Positions 7,500 through 15,548 of a stretch of 64,000 nt of DNA are shown here, piece by piece (within the stretch, counting starts at the first letter, position 1; each line of letters begins with the position of its first letter). The notes beneath the pieces were generated by a model, which saw only the letters and a list, made by a program, of their open reading frames with translations, had not been told where the DNA came from and did not search any database. A program made the position numbers and the translations under genes. This DNA is from Eubacteriales bacterium (GTDB taxonomy: Bacteria; Bacillota_A; Clostridia; Christensenellales; Aristaeellaceae): assembly GCA_029974035.1 (NCBI GenBank), contig JARKQG010000104.1, positions 1-64,000 of the forward strand. The letters are read 5' to 3'.

Positions 7500-9044
7500 T
7501 TGAGCACGACAATCATCGCGATCATCACCGCGCTGATTGCGTTGGCCGCAGGCCTTGTAGCCGGTTTTCTCTACAGACAGAACGTAACCGAAAAGAAGAT
7601 CGGGCGAACCGAATCGTTCGCCAAGAACCTGCTGGACGACGCCACGCGAAAGGCCGAGGAGAAAAAGAAGGAGACCATTCTCGAAGCCAAGGAAGAGATC
7701 ATCAAGCTTAAGAACGAACTGGACAAGGAAGTGCGCGACCGCCGCAGCGAAGTGACGCGGCTGGAGCGCCGGGTGGCCCAGCGCGAAGAAACGCTGGACA
7801 AGAAGCTGGATAACCTGGAAAATCGCGAGGAGAACCTGAACCAGAAGTACCGCGAGGCCGAACGGCTGGAGACCGAGGCCCAGGCGCTGCACGCGAAGCA
7901 GCAGGAGGAGCTTGAGCGCGTTTCCAATATGACCCTCGAGGAAGCCCGCGACCAGCTGATGGACCGCATCCGCAAGGATGCCTACCACGACGCCGCCGTC
8001 ATGGTGCGCGAAATCGAGGGCAAGGCCAAGGAAGAAGCCGACAAGAAGGCCCGCAACCTCATCGCCCTCGCCATCCAGAAATGCGCCGCCGACCACGTGG
8101 CCGAAACCACCGTTTCCGTGGTGGCGCTGCCCAACGACGACATGAAGGGCCGCATCATCGGCCGTGAGGGCCGCAACATCCGCGCCCTTGAAACCGCCAC
8201 CGGCGTGGACCTCATCATCGACGACACCCCCGAGGCGGTCATCATTTCCGGCTTTGACCCGGTGCGCCGCGAGGTGGCCCGCATGACGCTGGAGCGCCTC
8301 ATCACCGATGGCCGCATCCACCCCGCCCGCATCGAGGAAATCGTGGAGAAGTCCCGCCGCGAGGTGGAAAACCAGATCCGCGAGGCCGGCGAGCAGGCCG
8401 TGTTTGAAACCAACCTGCACTCCATCCATCCGGAGCTGGTGAAGCTGCTGGGCCGCATGAAGTACCGCACCAGCTACGGCCAGAACGTGCTCAAGCACTC
8501 CATCGAGGTCAGCCACCTGGCGGGCGTCATGGCGGCGGAGCTGGGCGCGGACGCGCAGCTGGCCAAGCGCGCCGGCCTTCTGCACGACATCGGCAAGGCC
8601 ATCGACCACGAGGTCGAGGGCACCCACGTCTCCATCGGCGTGGACCTGGCCAAGAAGTTCAACGAATCCGCGGCGGTCGTCAACGCCATCGCCGCCCACC
8701 ACAACGACGTCGAGCCCCAGACGGTCGAAGCCGTGCTGGTGCAGGCCGCGGACGCCATTTCGGCCGCCCGGCCCGGCGCGCGCCGCGAGTCGCTGGAAAA
8801 TTACATCAAGCGCCTCGAAAAGCTGGAGGAGATCTCCAATTCCTTCGAAGGCGTCGAAAAGAGCTACGCCATCCAGTCGGGCCGCGAGGTCCGCATCATC
8901 GTCAAGCCCGAGGACGTCAACGACGCTGGCACGCTGATCCTGGCCAAGGAAATCGTCAAGCGCATCGAGCGCGAAATGGAATACCCCGGCCAGATCAAGG
9001 TGAACGTGATCCGCGAAACCCGCGCCGTGGACTTCGCGAAGTAG
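7500..9044 (+). CDS. rny: Ribonuclease Y
   Basis: 514 residues, the usual length for this membrane-anchored endoribonuclease that starts mRNA decay in Firmicutes. The layout is canonical: N-terminal membrane helix (~4-26), a long charged coiled coil (~40-170), KH domain ([20 protein letters not shown]), HD domain ([19 protein letters not shown] with the metal His-Asp pair), and C-terminal region [16 protein letters not shown]. The start is a TTG (7500) about ten bases after AGGAAGGGGG; the frame stays open far upstream, but this is antisense to the lyase gene and is not rny. It is monocistronic: strong promoter before, terminator after. Confidence 0.96.
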   Translation: MSTTIIAIITALIALAAGLVAGFLYRQNVTEKKIGRTESFAKNLLDDATRKAEEKKKETILEAKEEIIKLKNELDKEVRDRRSEVTRLERRVAQREETLDKKLDNLENREENLNQKYREAERLETEAQALHAKQQEELERVSNMTLEEARDQLMDRIRKDAYHDAAVMVREIEGKAKEEADKKARNLIALAIQKCAADHVAETTVSVVALPNDDMKGRIIGREGRNIRALETATGVDLIIDDTPEAVIISGFDPVRREVARMTLERLITDGRIHPARIEEIVEKSRREVENQIREAGEQAVFETNLHSIHPELVKLLGRMKYRTSYGQNVLKHSIEVSHLAGVMAAELGADAQLAKRAGLLHDIGKAIDHEVEGTHVSIGVDLAKKFNESAAVVNAIAAHHNDVEPQTVEAVLVQAADAISAARPGARRESLENYIKRLEKLEEISNSFEGVEKSYAIQSGREVRIIVKPEDVNDAGTLILAKEIVKRIEREMEYPGQIKVNVIRETRAVDFAK

Positions 9045-9082
9045 GCCGGAACGAACCCATCCCCCAAGGGGCCAAGGCTGAA

Positions 9083-9109
9083 ACGCCCGCGCGTGCGCGG
9101 GCGTTTTTA
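9083..9109 (+). terminator. rny terminator
   Basis: 10-bp GC-rich stem (ACGCCCGCGC) followed by TTTTT at 9104-9108. Confidence 0.85.
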
Positions 9110-9211
9110 AAGTATCAAAAACCCTGCGAGGTTTTTTTGATGCGGAGGAGGAGGCCTGCGCACACCTGAAATGCTCACGCATTTCCGGGCGGTGTGCTGA
9201 CGTATGGTGCT

Positions 9212-9247
9212 GTTTCTCCCCCCAGTGTGCGCACTGGGGGGAGAAAC
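9212..9247. repeat. Perfect 16-bp inverted repeat
   Basis: GTTTCTCCCCCCAGTG (9212-9227), 4-nt loop TGCG, exact complement at 9232-9247. It has no U tract on either side, so it is not a standard terminator. Confidence 0.9.
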
Positions 9248-9359
9248 CGTTCCCGACGTACGTGCCGCCGGGAACGATTGAAGTCTGCCGAGGACTTTGT
9301 GGATGGTCTGAACGCCTGCGCGGGCGTTTTCGTTTGGGCGCCGCTTTACGCAATCTGCG

Positions 9360-9388
9360 TTGCCAAGGCGGCGTCCGGGCGGTATAAT
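9360..9388 (+). promoter_or_regulatory. Promoter of parA-parB
   Basis: TTGCCA (9360-9365), 17-bp spacer, TATAAT (9383-9388). Confidence 0.85.
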
Positions 9389-9417
9389 AAAGGAACACAT
9401 ATTTGGGAGGCGCGTCC

Positions 9418-10188
9418 GTGGGCAGAATCATCGCGATCACCAACCAAAAAGGCGGCGTGGGGAAGACCACCACGGCGGTCAATCTGTCCGCGTGCCTGGC
9501 GGAGGCGGGAAAGCGCACGCTGCTCATCGACGCCGACCCCCAGGGCAACGCCACCAGCGGCGTGGGCGCGGCGGGCAAGGGCGCCCATTCCATCTACGAC
9601 GTGCTGATCAACGACTGCCCGGCCTCCGCCGCGGTGATCGACACCGGCTACGCGGGGCTGCGGCTCATGCCCAGCGCCATCGAACTGGCCGGCGCGGAAA
9701 TCGAACTGGTGGCCATGCCCGGCCGGGACACGCTTTTGCGGGACGCGCTCTCCGCCGTTCAGTCCGAATACGATTACATCCTGATCGACTGCCCCCCCTC
9801 CCTGGGGTTGATCACCCTCAACGCGCTGGCCGCGGCGGGCAGCGTGCTGGTGCCCATTCAATGCGAATACTACGCGCTGGAGGGCGTGGGCCAGCTGATG
9901 AACACGCTCTCGCTGGTGCGAAAGCGGCTCAACCCCGGGCTTGAGGTGCTGGGCGTGGTACTGACCATGCTGGACGGCCGCACCAACCTGGGCATCCAGG
10001 TGGTGGACGAGGTGAAAAAGCACTTCCGCAACCGGGTGTTCGCCACCGTGGTGCCCCGGAACGTGCGCCTCAGCGAGGCGCCCAGCCACGGGCTGCCGAT
10101 CCACCTGTACGATCCCCGCTGCGCCGGCGCCGAGGCCTACCGCGCGCTGGCCCAGGAGCTGATCGAGCGCGTGGAGGACCCGGACTAG
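9418..10188 (+). CDS. parA: Chromosome partitioning ATPase ParA/Soj
   Basis: 256 residues. The deviant Walker A motif KGGVGKTTTAVNLSA lies at residues 11-25, Walker B is YDYILIDCPPSLG, and the C-terminus contains the expected DEVKKHFRNRVFATVVPRNVRLSEAPS. Soj-type ParA lacks the long DNA-binding N-terminus of plasmid ParA, as here. It binds nucleoid DNA as an ATP dimer, is released by ParB and in Firmicutes also regulates DnaA at the origin. The start is the GTG at 9418, 7 nt after GGGAGG; an upstream TTG at 9403 overlaps that RBS. Confidence 0.97.
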   Translation: MGRIIAITNQKGGVGKTTTAVNLSACLAEAGKRTLLIDADPQGNATSGVGAAGKGAHSIYDVLINDCPASAAVIDTGYAGLRLMPSAIELAGAEIELVAMPGRDTLLRDALSAVQSEYDYILIDCPPSLGLITLNALAAAGSVLVPIQCEYYALEGVGQLMNTLSLVRKRLNPGLEVLGVVLTMLDGRTNLGIQVVDEVKKHFRNRVFATVVPRNVRLSEAPSHGLPIHLYDPRCAGAEAYRALAQELIERVEDPD

Positions 10189-10439
10189 TCGGGGAAGCGC
10201 CAGGGGGCAGGCTGTCCCCCGGAACCCATACAAGGGATAGAAAGCGCCGCGCGGTCCGCCCCGGGAGGTCGGAGGCGTCGCCGCCGATTCATTCAAGGCA
10301 GCGGGAGGGCGGCATGCGCGGCCGCAGGCTGCATTCCGATTCGCGCGCAAATTCCGCGGACCCAAGAAACGCGGAATCCGCGCTTCGCAGTGAAGGCCGC
10401 GAGGCGGACTGAACTGCCCTCATGAAGGGAGGCGATCAA
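10189..10439. other. parA-parB intergenic spacer
   Basis: 251 bp, GC-rich, with a small inverted repeat (AGGGGGCAGGCTGTCCCCC near 10202) and no parS-like site or ORF I can support. It is unusually long for a parAB operon. Confidence 0.5.
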
Positions 10440-11309
10440 ATGGCCAAACCCCCAAAGCACGGCTTGGGACGCGGCCTGGAGGCTCTTCTGGGCGGAGAAC
10501 AGCGCGAAGCGCGCGAGGCGCGCGACGAGGTGCTGTCCATCCGCCTTCAGGACATTGACGTCAACCGCGCCCAGCCCCGCCGCACCTTTGACGATGCGGC
10601 GCTGAGCGAACTTTCGGAATCCATCCGCTCGGTGGGCGTGGTGCAGCCGATCCTGGTCACCCGGACCGGCGCGCGCTATTCCATCATCGCGGGGGAGCGC
10701 CGCTTCCGCGCGGCGCGGCTGGCGGGCCTCGCGGAGATCCCCGCCATCGTGCGGGACTACGACGCCACCCGGCGCCTGGAAATCGCGCTGATCGAAAACC
10801 TGCAGCGCGAGGACCTGAACCCCGTCGAGGAGGCCATGGGCGTGCGCGCGCTGATCGCGGAGTGCGGCTATACCCAGGAGCAGGCCGCCTCGCGGCTGGG
10901 CAAGAGCCGTCCGGCGGTGGCCAACCTTCTCAGGCTTCTGTCGCTGCCGGAGAGCGTCCTCGACATGCTGAAGGACGGCGTTCTGACGGCGGGCCACGCC
11001 CGGGCGCTGGCGGGGCTTTCCTCCCCCGAGGCGCAGGTGCGGCTGGCGAACCTGGTGAAGGCCCAGGCGCTGAACGTGCGGCAGCTGGAGCGCATCTGCC
11101 GGCAGCAGGATTCCGCCCCGGAAAAGCCGCCGAAGCCCCGGCCCGCGGCCGAGCTGGCCCGGCTGGAGTCCATGGCGCGGGACGCCTTCGGCACCCGCGT
11201 GAAGCTGGAGGGCGACGTAAAGCGCGGCCGGCTGATCCTCAGCTATTCCAGCTACGAGGACCTGGAGCGCATCTGGGACATTCTCGACGGCATCGTGAAC
11301 AAACCATAA
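10440..11309 (+). CDS. parB: Chromosome partitioning CTPase/DNA-binding protein ParB/Spo0J
   Basis: 289 residues. It begins KHGLGRGLEALLGG, the ParA-contacting N-terminus common in Soj/Spo0J systems. The CTP-binding ParB domain is seen in QPRRTFDDAALSELSESI, and IIAGERRFRAARLAG contains the GERRxRA motif. The helix-turn-helix is about ~120-180 (YTQEQAASRLGKSRPAVANLLRLLSLP), followed by the C-terminal dimerisation domain. It loads on parS and spreads as a sliding clamp. I chose the ATG at 10440, 6 nt after GGGAGG, over the in-frame ATG at 10422, which would overlap that RBS. No parS sequence was recognised inside the window. Confidence 0.96.
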   Translation: MAKPPKHGLGRGLEALLGGEQREAREARDEVLSIRLQDIDVNRAQPRRTFDDAALSELSESIRSVGVVQPILVTRTGARYSIIAGERRFRAARLAGLAEIPAIVRDYDATRRLEIALIENLQREDLNPVEEAMGVRALIAECGYTQEQAASRLGKSRPAVANLLRLLSLPESVLDMLKDGVLTAGHARALAGLSSPEAQVRLANLVKAQALNVRQLERICRQQDSAPEKPPKPRPAAELARLESMARDAFGTRVKLEGDVKRGRLILSYSSYEDLERIWDILDGIVNKP

Positions 11310-11322
11310 GGAGTGAAACGCC

Positions 11323-11820
11323 GTGAGCGTGAGCGATTTTGAACTCAACATCCTGGAGATCCTGAAGGAGGACGCCCGCACCGCGCCGGAGCGCATCGCA
11401 GTCATGACCGGCAGCGACGCCGACACCGTGCGCGCGGCCATTTCCGGCATGGAAAAGCGGGGCATCATCGTCAAATACCCCGCCATGATCAACTGGGACC
11501 TGGCCGGCGGCGAAGAAGTGGAGGCGCTGATCGAGGTGCGCGTCACCCCCCAGCGGGACGAGGGCTTTGACGCCATCGCCGAGCGCATCTACCGGTTTGA
11601 GGAGGTGTCCAGCGTCTACCTGATGAGCGGCGCCTACGACCTGATGGTGCTGGTGCGGGGCCGCACCATCAAGCAGCTGGCGCTCTTCGTATCCGAAAAG
11701 CTGTCCACGCTGGAACACGTCAACTCCACCGCCACCCACTTCGTGCTCAAGCGCTACAAAAACGAGGGCGTGATCCTCGAGGGCGTCCGCCGCGACGAGC
11801 GACTGGCGGTGACCCCGTGA
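11323..11820 (+). CDS. Lrp/AsnC-family transcriptional regulator
   Basis: 165 residues. A winged helix-turn-helix (residues ~5-60; DFELNILEILKEDARTAPERIAVMTG) precedes a RAM ligand-binding domain (VEALIEVRVTPQRDEGFDAIAERIYRFEEVSSVYLMSGAYDLMVLVRG). The GTG start lies 13 bp after parB with AGGAG, and the stop overlaps the start of the downstream aminotransferase (GTGA), so the two are co-translated. The pair resembles the yugG-yugH arrangement of B. subtilis (recalled). Lrp proteins paired with an aminotransferase usually sense an amino acid made or consumed by that enzyme; the ligand is unknown here. Confidence 0.9.
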   Translation: MSVSDFELNILEILKEDARTAPERIAVMTGSDADTVRAAISGMEKRGIIVKYPAMINWDLAGGEEVEALIEVRVTPQRDEGFDAIAERIYRFEEVSSVYLMSGAYDLMVLVRGRTIKQLALFVSEKLSTLEHVNSTATHFVLKRYKNEGVILEGVRRDERLAVTP

Positions 11821-12998
11821 ACTACGAATCCATCGTCTGCCGCCGGGTGGCCGACGTGCCGCCCTCCGGCATCCGCAAGTTCTTCGACATCGTCAGCGAA
11901 ATGAAGGACGCCATCTCCCTGGGCGTGGGCGAGCCGGACTTTACCACCCCCTGGGCCTACAGCGACGCGGCCATCTATTCGCTGCGCCAGGGCCACACCC
12001 ACTACACCTCCAACTGGGGGCTGATCGAGCTTCGACGCGCCATCGCGGGGTACATGCGGGGCCGCTTTCAGGTGTCCTACGACCCGGCGGACGAGATCCT
12101 GGTCACCGTCGGCGCCAGCGAGGGCATCGACCTGGCGCTGCGCGCGCTGGTGGAGCCGGGGGACGAGGTCATCGCCCCGGACCCCACCTACGTATCCTAC
12201 GCGCCGGGCATCGCCTTTGCCGGCGGGACGTGCGTGCCGCTGAAGACCCGGGCGGAGGACGACTTCCGCATGACGCCCGAGGCGCTGCGCGCCTGCCTGT
12301 CGCCCAGGACCAAGGCACTCATCCTGCCCTACCCCAACAACCCCACCGGCGGCGTGATGGGACAGGAGGACCTGGAGGCCATCGCCCGGGTGCTGGAAGG
12401 CACCAATGTGATCGTCATCTCCGACGAAATCTACGCCGAGCTGACCTACGGCGGCAGAAAGCACGTGTCCTTCGCCTCCATCCCCGGCATGTGGGCGCGC
12501 ACCATCACCCTCAGCGGCTTTTCCAAGGCCTTTGCCATGACCGGCTGGCGGCTGGGCTACGCCTGCGCGCCCCGGCCTCTGGCGGAATTGATGTGCAAGA
12601 TCCACCAGTTTACCATGCTGTGCGCGCCCATCGCGGGGCAGTACGCCGCGCTGGAGGCGCTGAAGATCGGCGCGGAAAACGACTATGCCGACGTGTCCGC
12701 CATGGTGCGCGCCTACGACCGCCGGCGGCGGCTGGTGGTGGACGGGTTCAACCGGCTGGGGCTGGACTGCTTCGAGCCGCTGGGCGCGTTCTACGCCTTC
12801 CCATCGGTGAAAAAGACCGGCATGACCAGCCAGGAATTCTGCCAGCGGCTGCTCAGGGAGCAGAAGGTGGCCGCCGTGCCCGGCGACGCCTTCGGCGCGG
12901 GGGGCGAGGGCCACTTCCGCGTATCCTACGCCGCCAGCGCCGAAAAGCTGGCCGAGGCCATCGACCGCATCGGGAAGTTTCTGCACGGCAACGGATAA
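11817..12998 (+). CDS. Class I/II PLP aminotransferase (YugH-like)
   Basis: 393 residues. Typical fold-type I landmarks are LGVGEPDFTTPWAYSDAAI, the cofactor-pocket asparagine in LPYPNNPTGGVM, DEIYAELTYGG, and the Schiff-base lysine in SGFSKAFAMTGWRLGYACAP; the C-terminal Arg is in HFRVSYAAS. Expected to be an aspartate/aromatic/alanine-type aminotransferase; the substrate cannot be fixed. Translation is coupled to the Lrp gene by a GTGA overlap. Two terminators lie between this gene and the convergent signal-peptidase cluster. Confidence 0.9.
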   Translation: MNYESIVCRRVADVPPSGIRKFFDIVSEMKDAISLGVGEPDFTTPWAYSDAAIYSLRQGHTHYTSNWGLIELRRAIAGYMRGRFQVSYDPADEILVTVGASEGIDLALRALVEPGDEVIAPDPTYVSYAPGIAFAGGTCVPLKTRAEDDFRMTPEALRACLSPRTKALILPYPNNPTGGVMGQEDLEAIARVLEGTNVIVISDEIYAELTYGGRKHVSFASIPGMWARTITLSGFSKAFAMTGWRLGYACAPRPLAELMCKIHQFTMLCAPIAGQYAALEALKIGAENDYADVSAMVRAYDRRRRLVVDGFNRLGLDCFEPLGAFYAFPSVKKTGMTSQEFCQRLLREQKVAAVPGDAFGAGGEGHFRVSYAASAEKLAEAIDRIGKFLHGNG

Positions 12999-13008
12999 TA
13001 CCCGTTCG

Positions 13009-13057
13009 AAACAATCATGATTCGTCGAGCCGGGTCTTTGGAATAATGATTGTTTTT
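13009..13057 (+). terminator. Terminator after the Lrp-aminotransferase operon
   Basis: AAACAATCAT (13009-13018) pairs with ATGATTGTTT (13046-13055), followed by Ts; the loop is long (27 nt). Confidence 0.65.
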
Positions 13058-13072
13058 ATACCAAAAGGGAAC

Positions 13073-13118
13073 AAAGAAAAGCATAGCGGAGGCGATCGCC
13101 CTCTCTATGCTTTTCTTT
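13073..13118. terminator. Bidirectional terminator between convergent operons
   Basis: Perfect 14-bp inverted repeat AAAGAAAAGCATAG (13073-13086 / 13105-13118) with A-rich and T-rich outer ends, so it can work in both directions. It ends the leftward signal-peptidase transcript. Confidence 0.85.
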
Positions 13119-13177
13119 TGATGGGGAGTCCGGAGGAATCCCATCCCTTTGGAAGCGGTCCTGGGGCGGCGCCTCTC

Positions 13178-13807
13178 CTACTCCACGACCCGCCAGGCGT
13201 CAAGCGGCCACATGACAAAGCGCACCTTGCCCACGATGTCCTCCGCGGGGATGAAGCCCACGTCGGAACTGCGGCTGTCGTGGGAGCCGGCGCGGTTGTC
13301 GCCGCAGACGAACACGTAGCCCTCGGGCACTTCCCAGGCGCCGTTGATGGCGGGGCTCGGATAGGTGATGAAGGGTTCGTCCACCCGCTCGCCGTTGATG
13401 TAGGTTTCGCCGTTGATCATGAGGATCTTGTCGCCCCCGACGCCCACCACGCGCTTGACGAAGTTTTCCTTGAACCCCAGAAAGCCCGTCCTGTCCGGAA
13501 AGTGGCAGATGACCACGTCACCCCGCGCCACGCCCTTCAGCTTTACGTCCAGCACCGTGACGATCAGCCGCTCGCCGTCGTGCAGCGTCTCCTTCATGGA
13601 ACTGCCGTCCACGCGGATCACGGTAAAGAGGAACGAGCGGATCAGAAATACCGCGATCAGCGCCACCGCGATGGACACGATCCACTCCCGGGTTTCCTTG
13701 CGCGCGCGGGCGCGCCGCGCGGCCTTCGCGGCCTCCTCGGCGCTTACGGTTTCCTCGGCCTTCGCGTCTTCCGGCGCGGGGGCGCCGGGCTTTTCCAAAT
13801 CTGCCAT
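13178..13807 (-). CDS. lepB: Type I signal peptidase, paralogue 1 (active-site residues intact)
   Basis: 209 residues. One membrane helix (~43-63) anchors an exterior catalytic domain that removes signal peptides. Nucleophile Ser70 is in VDGSSMKETL and general-base Lys118 in FVKRVVGVGGD; the later boxes are INGETYINGE and VFVCGDNRAGSHDSRSSDVGFI. The cytoplasmic N-terminus is acidic then Arg/Ala-rich. It is the last of three consecutive paralogues on this strand and lies 8 bp after paralogue 2, so they form one operon. It is more distant from the other two at the lysine box (VGVGGD rather than LPGE). Confidence 0.93.
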   Translation of the reverse strand: MADLEKPGAPAPEDAKAEETVSAEEAAKAARRARARKETREWIVSIAVALIAVFLIRSFLFTVIRVDGSSMKETLHDGERLIVTVLDVKLKGVARGDVVICHFPDRTGFLGFKENFVKRVVGVGGDKILMINGETYINGERVDEPFITYPSPAINGAWEVPEGYVFVCGDNRAGSHDSRSSDVGFIPAEDIVGKVRFVMWPLDAWRVVE

Positions 13808-13815
13808 ACTCTCTC

Positions 13816-14388
13816 CTAACCGACGGTCGAAATCGCGTCAAAGGGCCAGAGCCTCAGGTGCACCTTGCCCAGAATGGCCCCATTTTCCGGCACGCCCAGC
13901 TGCAAAAGCGGCCCGGCCTCGATGGGGCCCACGGAGCGGCTGTCCAGCGAGATCGGCCGGTTGTCGCCCATCACAAAGTATGTCCCCTCGGGAATTTGGT
14001 ACGCATCCATGGAATCGCCGCTTCTGCGGGTCAGGTAGGGCTCGTCCAGTTCCTCGCCGTCAATAAAGACCACGCCGGACCTGAGCTCGATGGTCTCGCC
14101 CGGCAGGCCGACAATCCGCTTCACGCAGTAGTGGTCGGCGCCGGGGTAGGTGCAGATCACAATGTCGCCGCGGCCGTAGCCAAAGAGCTTGCCGTCGATG
14201 ATGGTGGCGGCCAGCCGGTCGCCGTCCCGGAGGGTGTCCAGCATGGACTCGCCCTCCACCCGGATCATGGTAAAGAGGAATGCCCGGACGATCGCCACGA
14301 TGACCAGCGCCACCAGGATCGACTTGACCCACTCCATCATTTCCTTTTTCGCGTCCTTCTTGGGCGCCGTTACAGGCGTTTCGCTCAT
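13816..14388 (-). CDS. lepB: Type I signal peptidase, paralogue 2 (active-site residues intact)
   Basis: 190 residues, close to the Firmicute norm. The cytoplasmic Lys-rich N-terminus is followed by a membrane helix (~22-40) and the catalytic domain, with Ser48 in VEGESMLDTL, Lys90 in YCVKRIVGLPGETI, and box E in FVMGDNRPISLDSRSVGPI. I took the ATG at 14388 (MSETPVTAPKK); the frame extends upstream to 14538 but that part overlaps paralogue 3 and has no family similarity. It is the most canonical of the three. Confidence 0.93.
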   Translation of the reverse strand: MSETPVTAPKKDAKKEMMEWVKSILVALVIVAIVRAFLFTMIRVEGESMLDTLRDGDRLAATIIDGKLFGYGRGDIVICTYPGADHYCVKRIVGLPGETIELRSGVVFIDGEELDEPYLTRRSGDSMDAYQIPEGTYFVMGDNRPISLDSRSVGPIEAGPLLQLGVPENGAILGKVHLRLWPFDAISTVG

Positions 14389-14434
14389 GCGCTTGCGACC
14401 TCTGTCTTTCTTTTGCTCGGGGCAAGCCCGGAAT

Positions 14435-15349
14435 CTACCCCACCGCGCCCCACTCGTCCGGCGGCCAGAGGATGCGCTGCACCCGGCCCACGATGAGGCT
14501 GCGGGTGTTGCGGATGAGGCCGAAGGCGCGGCTGTCAAAGGTATTTTCGCGGTTGTCGCCCATCACGAAGTAGCAGCCTTCCTGGATGGTGGTCAGCGGA
14601 TAGTCGCCGCCGCCGGGCTGGGATACGTAGGCCTCGTCCAGCGCCTCGCCGTTGACGTAGGTGATGCCGCCCCGGATCTCGATGGTCTCGCCCGGCAGCG
14701 CCACCACGCGGCGGATCAGAAGGCCGTCCGGCGAATTGACGCCCACGATGTCACCCCGGGCGGGCTTGGCGGAATAATAGACGCTCTTTTGCATCACCAC
14801 CACGTCGCCCTGGGGCAGCGTGGCGCCCATGGCGTCGCTGGATACCCGGACCAGTTCAAAGCCGAAGGTGCGCACGCCGAAGCCGACAATCAGCGCCAGC
14901 ACCAGCGCGATGGCCCAGTAGATCAGCGCGCTGCCGCCCGTCTTGGCCTTTTTGCGCCTGCGGGCGGCGGCGCGGACGGGCCGGTCGTCATACCCGTCGC
15001 GGCGGGATCGGTCGGCGCGCTCCGCAGCGCGCGGCGCCTGCGCCCGGGGCTTTCTGCGCACGGCCACTTCCTCGCCGTAGCCGTCCTCCGCCGCCGGGGG
15101 ACGCCGCTTTCCGGCGGGCCGGGCCGCCCGCTTGGGCGCGGCGGCGCGCGCCGGGCGCGGGTAGCCGTCCTCCCCAAAGGGGAGAACCGCGCCGCGGGGG
15201 CGGGGCTTCGGCTTTCTCGGGGCGGCGGCCTTTGCGGGCCTCGGGGCGTAGAAGTCGTCCTCTTCGTAGAAATCGTAGCCCTCCGGCTCCGGACGCGCCT
15301 TGGCCTTGGCCGGGCGCCGGGCGGCGCCGGGCGCCTTTTGCCTGTTCAT
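14435..15349 (-). CDS. Signal-peptidase-fold paralogue 3, catalytic Ser and Lys both replaced (probable pseudoenzyme)
   Basis: 304 residues. The first ~135 are a cytoplasmic, low-complexity Arg/Lys/Pro/Ala tail (for example RRPAKAKARPEPEGYDFYEE), then a membrane helix (~141-163) and an S26 domain. Aligned to paralogue 2, VEGESMLDTL becomes VSSDAMGATL, putting Ala173 at the nucleophile, and YCVKRIVGLPGE becomes LLIRRVVALPGE, putting Arg213 at the general base. I checked both codons (GCC and CGC) on the minus strand. The other boxes (INVGRV-type end, CYFVMGDNRENTFDSRAFG) remain intact, so the fold is kept under selection. Precedents recalled from knowledge: inactive SpsA of S. aureus and SipA-type pilus chaperones. 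A scaffold or chaperone role beside the active enzymes is inference. Confidence 0.88.
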   Translation of the reverse strand: MNRQKAPGAARRPAKAKARPEPEGYDFYEEDDFYAPRPAKAAAPRKPKPRPRGAVLPFGEDGYPRPARAAAPKRAARPAGKRRPPAAEDGYGEEVAVRRKPRAQAPRAAERADRSRRDGYDDRPVRAAARRRKKAKTGGSALIYWAIALVLALIVGFGVRTFGFELVRVSSDAMGATLPQGDVVVMQKSVYYSAKPARGDIVGVNSPDGLLIRRVVALPGETIEIRGGITYVNGEALDEAYVSQPGGGDYPLTTIQEGCYFVMGDNRENTFDSRAFGLIRNTRSLIVGRVQRILWPPDEWGAVG

Positions 15350-15546
15350 TGGGGGGGTTCCTCCTCCACCCGGCTCACAATCTTCTTGAGCCGCTTTTCA
15401 AACACGCTCCGGTCAAGCATGACGATGCGCCCGCAGCCCTGGCAGCGGATCTTGATGTCCGCGCCCACGCGGATCACCGTCCACAGTTCGCTGCCGCAGG
15501 GATGGGGCTTGCGCATCTTCACCAGATCGCCCAGACGAATGTCCAT
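15346..15546 (-). CDS. DUF951 family protein (YyzM-like)
   Basis: 66 residues. MDIRLGDLVKMRKPHPCGSELWTVIRVGADIKIRCQGCGRIVML is the DUF951 pattern: KPHPCG plus CxxC, suggesting a small zinc-ribbon-like beta barrel. It is widespread in Firmicutes near parB/ychF at the origin, and function is unknown. Its stop overlaps the start of signal-peptidase paralogue 3 by 4 bp, so it heads that operon or continues from the oxidoreductase genes 2 bp upstream. Confidence 0.9.
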   Translation of the reverse strand: MDIRLGDLVKMRKPHPCGSELWTVIRVGADIKIRCQGCGRIVMLDRSVFEKRLKKIVSRVEEEPPQ

Positions 15547-15548
15547 GA

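Larger units (their letters stand above)
9045..9417. other. Intergenic region packed with inverted repeats between rny and parA
   Basis: 373 bp without a credible gene. At least six hairpins lie end to end: 9083-9104, 9115-9140, 9160-9197 (nested 7+7 bp), 9212-9247 (16-bp perfect arms), 9248-9276 (8 bp), 9281-9297, and 9311-9328, the last resembling the rny terminator hairpin. The parA promoter follows at 9360-9388. Confidence 0.8.

Noticed and set aside
9107..9400. 97-codon minus-strand ORF over the hairpin cluster
   Set aside because: It consists of translated inverted repeats, has no RBS and overlaps the parA promoter.
9418..11309. Search for a parS site (TGTTTCACGTGAAACA type) in or near parAB
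   Set aside because: No convincing 16-bp match was seen in the window; parS may lie outside.
14435..15349. Treating the inactive signal peptidase as a decaying pseudogene
   Set aside because: No stop or frameshift, coupled to its neighbours by a 4-bp overlap, and all non-catalytic boxes conserved.
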